Part shown: one piece after another, positions 61,676-64,000 of the stretch
Numbering within the stretch: the stretch's first letter is position 1
Layout of the letters: every line of letters begins with the position of its first letter
Assembly (NCBI RefSeq): GCF_000003815.2
Contig: NC_049985.1
Span: 7,314,066-7,378,065, forward strand
Direction: 5' to 3'
Length of the DNA: 64,000 nt
Source: Branchiostoma floridae
Taxonomy: Eukaryota > Chordata > Leptocardii > Amphioxiformes > Branchiostomatidae
The notes under the pieces: generated by a model
The model's input: the letters and a program-made list of their open reading frames with translations, nothing else
Told to the model about the DNA's origin: nothing
Database searches by the model: none
Position numbers and translations under genes: made by a program

Positions 61676-63678
61676 TCGCGGAGATGCATGTAGTAGTGGT
61701 CAGATTTTTTACGGGATCGCTCACCAGGATATTCCACCAAACAGAACCCTTTGTAGCAATATGGAGCATTGTTTTAAGTATCGACCTCTCCGAAGTTTTC
61801 ACAGGTAATAAGGACCTCTGGACCTGGACCGTACCTGAATTTCCTGTAAAGGCCACCCCTACCAATAAGCTTAGCATGTAATTTGGAGGGTAGATCAAAC
61901 CATTCCGGCCAAAATAGGGGTAGGGAATCTCCCGAGCAGCCCTCGTAACCCCTGCTTCGCCTATTGGGTCAGTTAGTCCTCACTCATAGTGAGCAATTGG
62001 GCTGGTCTCAATCATGATGTTTCTGACCTAGGGCGAAGAGTTGCTGTTACAGTTCCAATCATGTAACCCGTAACCTTGAGTGGCCTTCAGGCCTTGTTAC
62101 GTGGTGACCATTGAGTAAAAAAAAAAAAAAAAAAGATAGACAGGACGTGTGGCAGGCAGACAGATAAATAGCGGGCACAATTTGAAAGAAGTGGCTAACC
62201 TTTTTGCACTTTTACAGCACAAACCTTGGACCAACTAGAGGTGTGCCTTCATCAAAGTTCATCCGGTTACACCGGTGAGATACAATCTCTAGTACAATTT
62301 TTCCGGTATGATCTGTCCTTCATGGCAGACACTAAACTTGTCCCTGACAGTCCAATGTGTGTCTTAAGTACCTAAATGTACGACCAAAGCCTCCACTGCA
62401 TGAATGACACCTTGGCCAATTTTGTCAACTTTCACATCAAACTCCTTTAATATCATGACACATGTAGAGATAACATACAGCATTCTTCTTCATCTCATTA
62501 CTATTCTTAAATGATTCTTCACATGTAGAGAAAAACTGTCAATACTGGTTGTGAATTTTAAATCTGTAGTTTTCCTGGATAATAATACTTGTTAATAAAA
62601 TCATTAAACACACAAACCTTAAGATATATATAAGATGAGACAATATATAAGACATATTTATGTATGTCAGTCAATAAATTACTTGGCCCCTCTTTTAAAC
62701 AAAGTGTTTCAACAATTATAGCATTTATAAATATTTAAAGGCTGTCCCAGGAAAAGAAAACCAGGGATTAGATTTTGGGGTGGCTTTCCATATTCTTAGC
62801 TCTGTGGCTAAACACATAATCTCCAAGCAGATGTTGGGGAAGACTGTTCCGCTTGTTAACTGATAGCTTTCTTTTACAGCCTCTGTTGTGTAAGTCAGAA
62901 AACACTGCAAGCTACCACCCTAACATCTGCTTGGAGATTTTAGTCAAAACCTCCATATCTACTACTTCCCTGCCATCTAGCCATCACGCTTTTTTCCTGG
63001 AACAGCTAATTCATAGTGCAAATATTGCAAATTTGAAGACTTGTAGATACATGTACTGTTGATTTAAAAAAGGAAGTCTACTGGCAACTTCAAATGTAGA
63101 GTAAGGTCATTAGGTAGAGAGCACTTTACTTGATTATGTTTACTACTTGCTTACTTCCACGCATCATCTCCGTTTTCCTCCATGGGAATTTCCATCCATC
63201 GTAATCAAGCTTGTACAATATATCATGACAGATTGAATGTAGATGTTTTCTAATGTATACAAAAGGGTGTACAGAACTACATTGTACCACAACAGTTTCA
63301 CAACAAAGTTAGTTAAAAACACAACAAGGTAGAGTAAGAGATGTTACTTCCGACTATCACATTGCACAAAGTCTACTACACATCTCAGGTCATGCTTCAA
63401 TATGCTTCTTCTGACAGAAGATGTCAAAAATGTCCTTCCAATCTGTGTTCTTAGCAATGCACATGGGGGGGATGAATGAATAAATATCAGTTTGAATGAC
63501 AAAAGTAGAGAAGAGCTCCCCGTTTATCTAAAGCACTGCTCGGATGACTCGCAATTTCACTGAGATGTATCGTCAAAGGGTCTTTCTCCATGATTTCACT
63601 TCATGATGGTGCCAGCATGGCATTTCTACGACACGACTATGCCCTCAGCCACCTGCAGAGCCAGTCCTGCACCAACCC
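61676..63678. other. Intergenic or G-gamma 3' UTR
   Basis: No coding signal. There is an A run of 18 at 62117-62134 and a MITE at 62819. The G-gamma 3' UTR should begin at the high end and run down; its polyadenylation site was not identified. Confidence 0.4.
62819..62940. mobile_element. MITE, family A, copy 4
   Basis: About 120 bp beside TA, with ends atctccaagcagatgttggg and the matching ccctaacatctgcttggagat. The interior differs from the 164-bp copies. It lies about 740 bp below the G-gamma stop codon and may be in its 3' UTR. Confidence 0.75.
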
Positions 63679-63887
63679 TCAGAGCACTATGCACGACTTC
63701 TTCTCCTTGAAGGGGTTCTCCGACGCCGGCACGCCCACCAGTAGCGGGTCGTCGCGGGCGTGCTGTTCGCAGTACGCCTGCAGGTCAGCAGCCGCTTTGG
63801 AGACACGGATGCGCTCGATCTGCGCCTCGAACCGGAGCTGGTCCACTGTCTTGTGAGCCTGGGCTATGCTGTTGGACATCTTGGAAT
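63679..63887 (-). CDS. Heterotrimeric G-protein gamma subunit (coding 63879-63679)
   Basis: Membrane-anchored partner of G-beta. The 66-residue reading frame has the whole family layout: an N-terminal helix ([20 protein letters not shown]) that forms the coiled coil with G-beta, then [31 protein letters not shown] and the prenylation box CIVL. The final Leu predicts geranylgeranylation. Length is in the usual 65-75 aa range. An acceptor (gcgtttcag) ends at 63888, eight bases before the ATG, so the 5' UTR lies in an exon beyond the window edge while the coding region is uninterrupted. It is closest by eye to the GNG2/7/12-type group; exact orthology cannot be set. The 3' UTR should run below 63,679; its end was not located. 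Confidence 0.95.
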
Positions 63888-64000
63888 CTGAAACGCATAT
63901 ATATCATTGGATTAGCAAATCTATACATATACAGTCAAACCTGTACAATTCAGGGTTCTAGCCAGGATTTTATTTAACGTAGTGATAATGGCAAGGATGG

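Overview
The window is a piece of an animal genome. Genes are split by introns with GT..AG boundaries, coding density is very low, and dispersed repeats fill most of the rest: tRNA-derived SINEs, many short inverted-repeat (MITE-like) elements flanked by TA, decayed LINE fragments and CA/TG microsatellites. The two clear genes are a soluble guanylate cyclase subunit and a heterotrimeric G-protein gamma subunit. Their divergence from vertebrate forms and the look of the repeats suggest an invertebrate deuterostome, most likely a lancelet (Branchiostoma). The species call is inference, not proof.

Layout. 1-33.7 kb: no convincing gene; MITEs at 1.6, 3.8, 8.4, 11.0, 19.5, 24.3, 27.2 and 31.3 kb, two near-full-length copies of a ~1.08 kb repeat in opposite orientation (4.66 and 21.1 kb), SINEs at 14.5, 14.8, 27.1 and 28.6 kb, and a LINE fragment at 32.5 kb. 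33.77-34.02 kb: a compact ETS/YY1 promoter-like block with a possible first coding exon on the minus strand. 34.09-34.86 kb: a 30-bp minisatellite with a 240-bp higher-order period. 34.90-44.33 kb, minus strand: eight exons of a soluble guanylate cyclase subunit that join in frame into about 674 residues (H-NOX, HNOBA, signalling helix, cyclase, divergent tail); only the initiating Met exon is not located. 46-63 kb: LINE fragments, nested MITEs, tandem duplications and a 28-bp perfect hairpin, with no convincing gene. 63.68-63.89 kb, minus strand: the complete coding exon of a G-protein gamma subunit.

The most interesting object is the cyclase. Its H-NOX domain keeps the haem-ligating His and the YxSxR motif, as in beta subunits. 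Its cyclase half-site is alpha-like: both metal-binding Asp are present, but the catalytic Asn and Arg are replaced by Ser and Lys. That predicts a gas-sensing subunit that cannot cycle GTP alone and needs a beta-type partner encoded elsewhere. The cyclase and G-gamma genes lie about 19 kb apart on the same strand; nothing in the sequence ties them functionally beyond both being signalling proteins.
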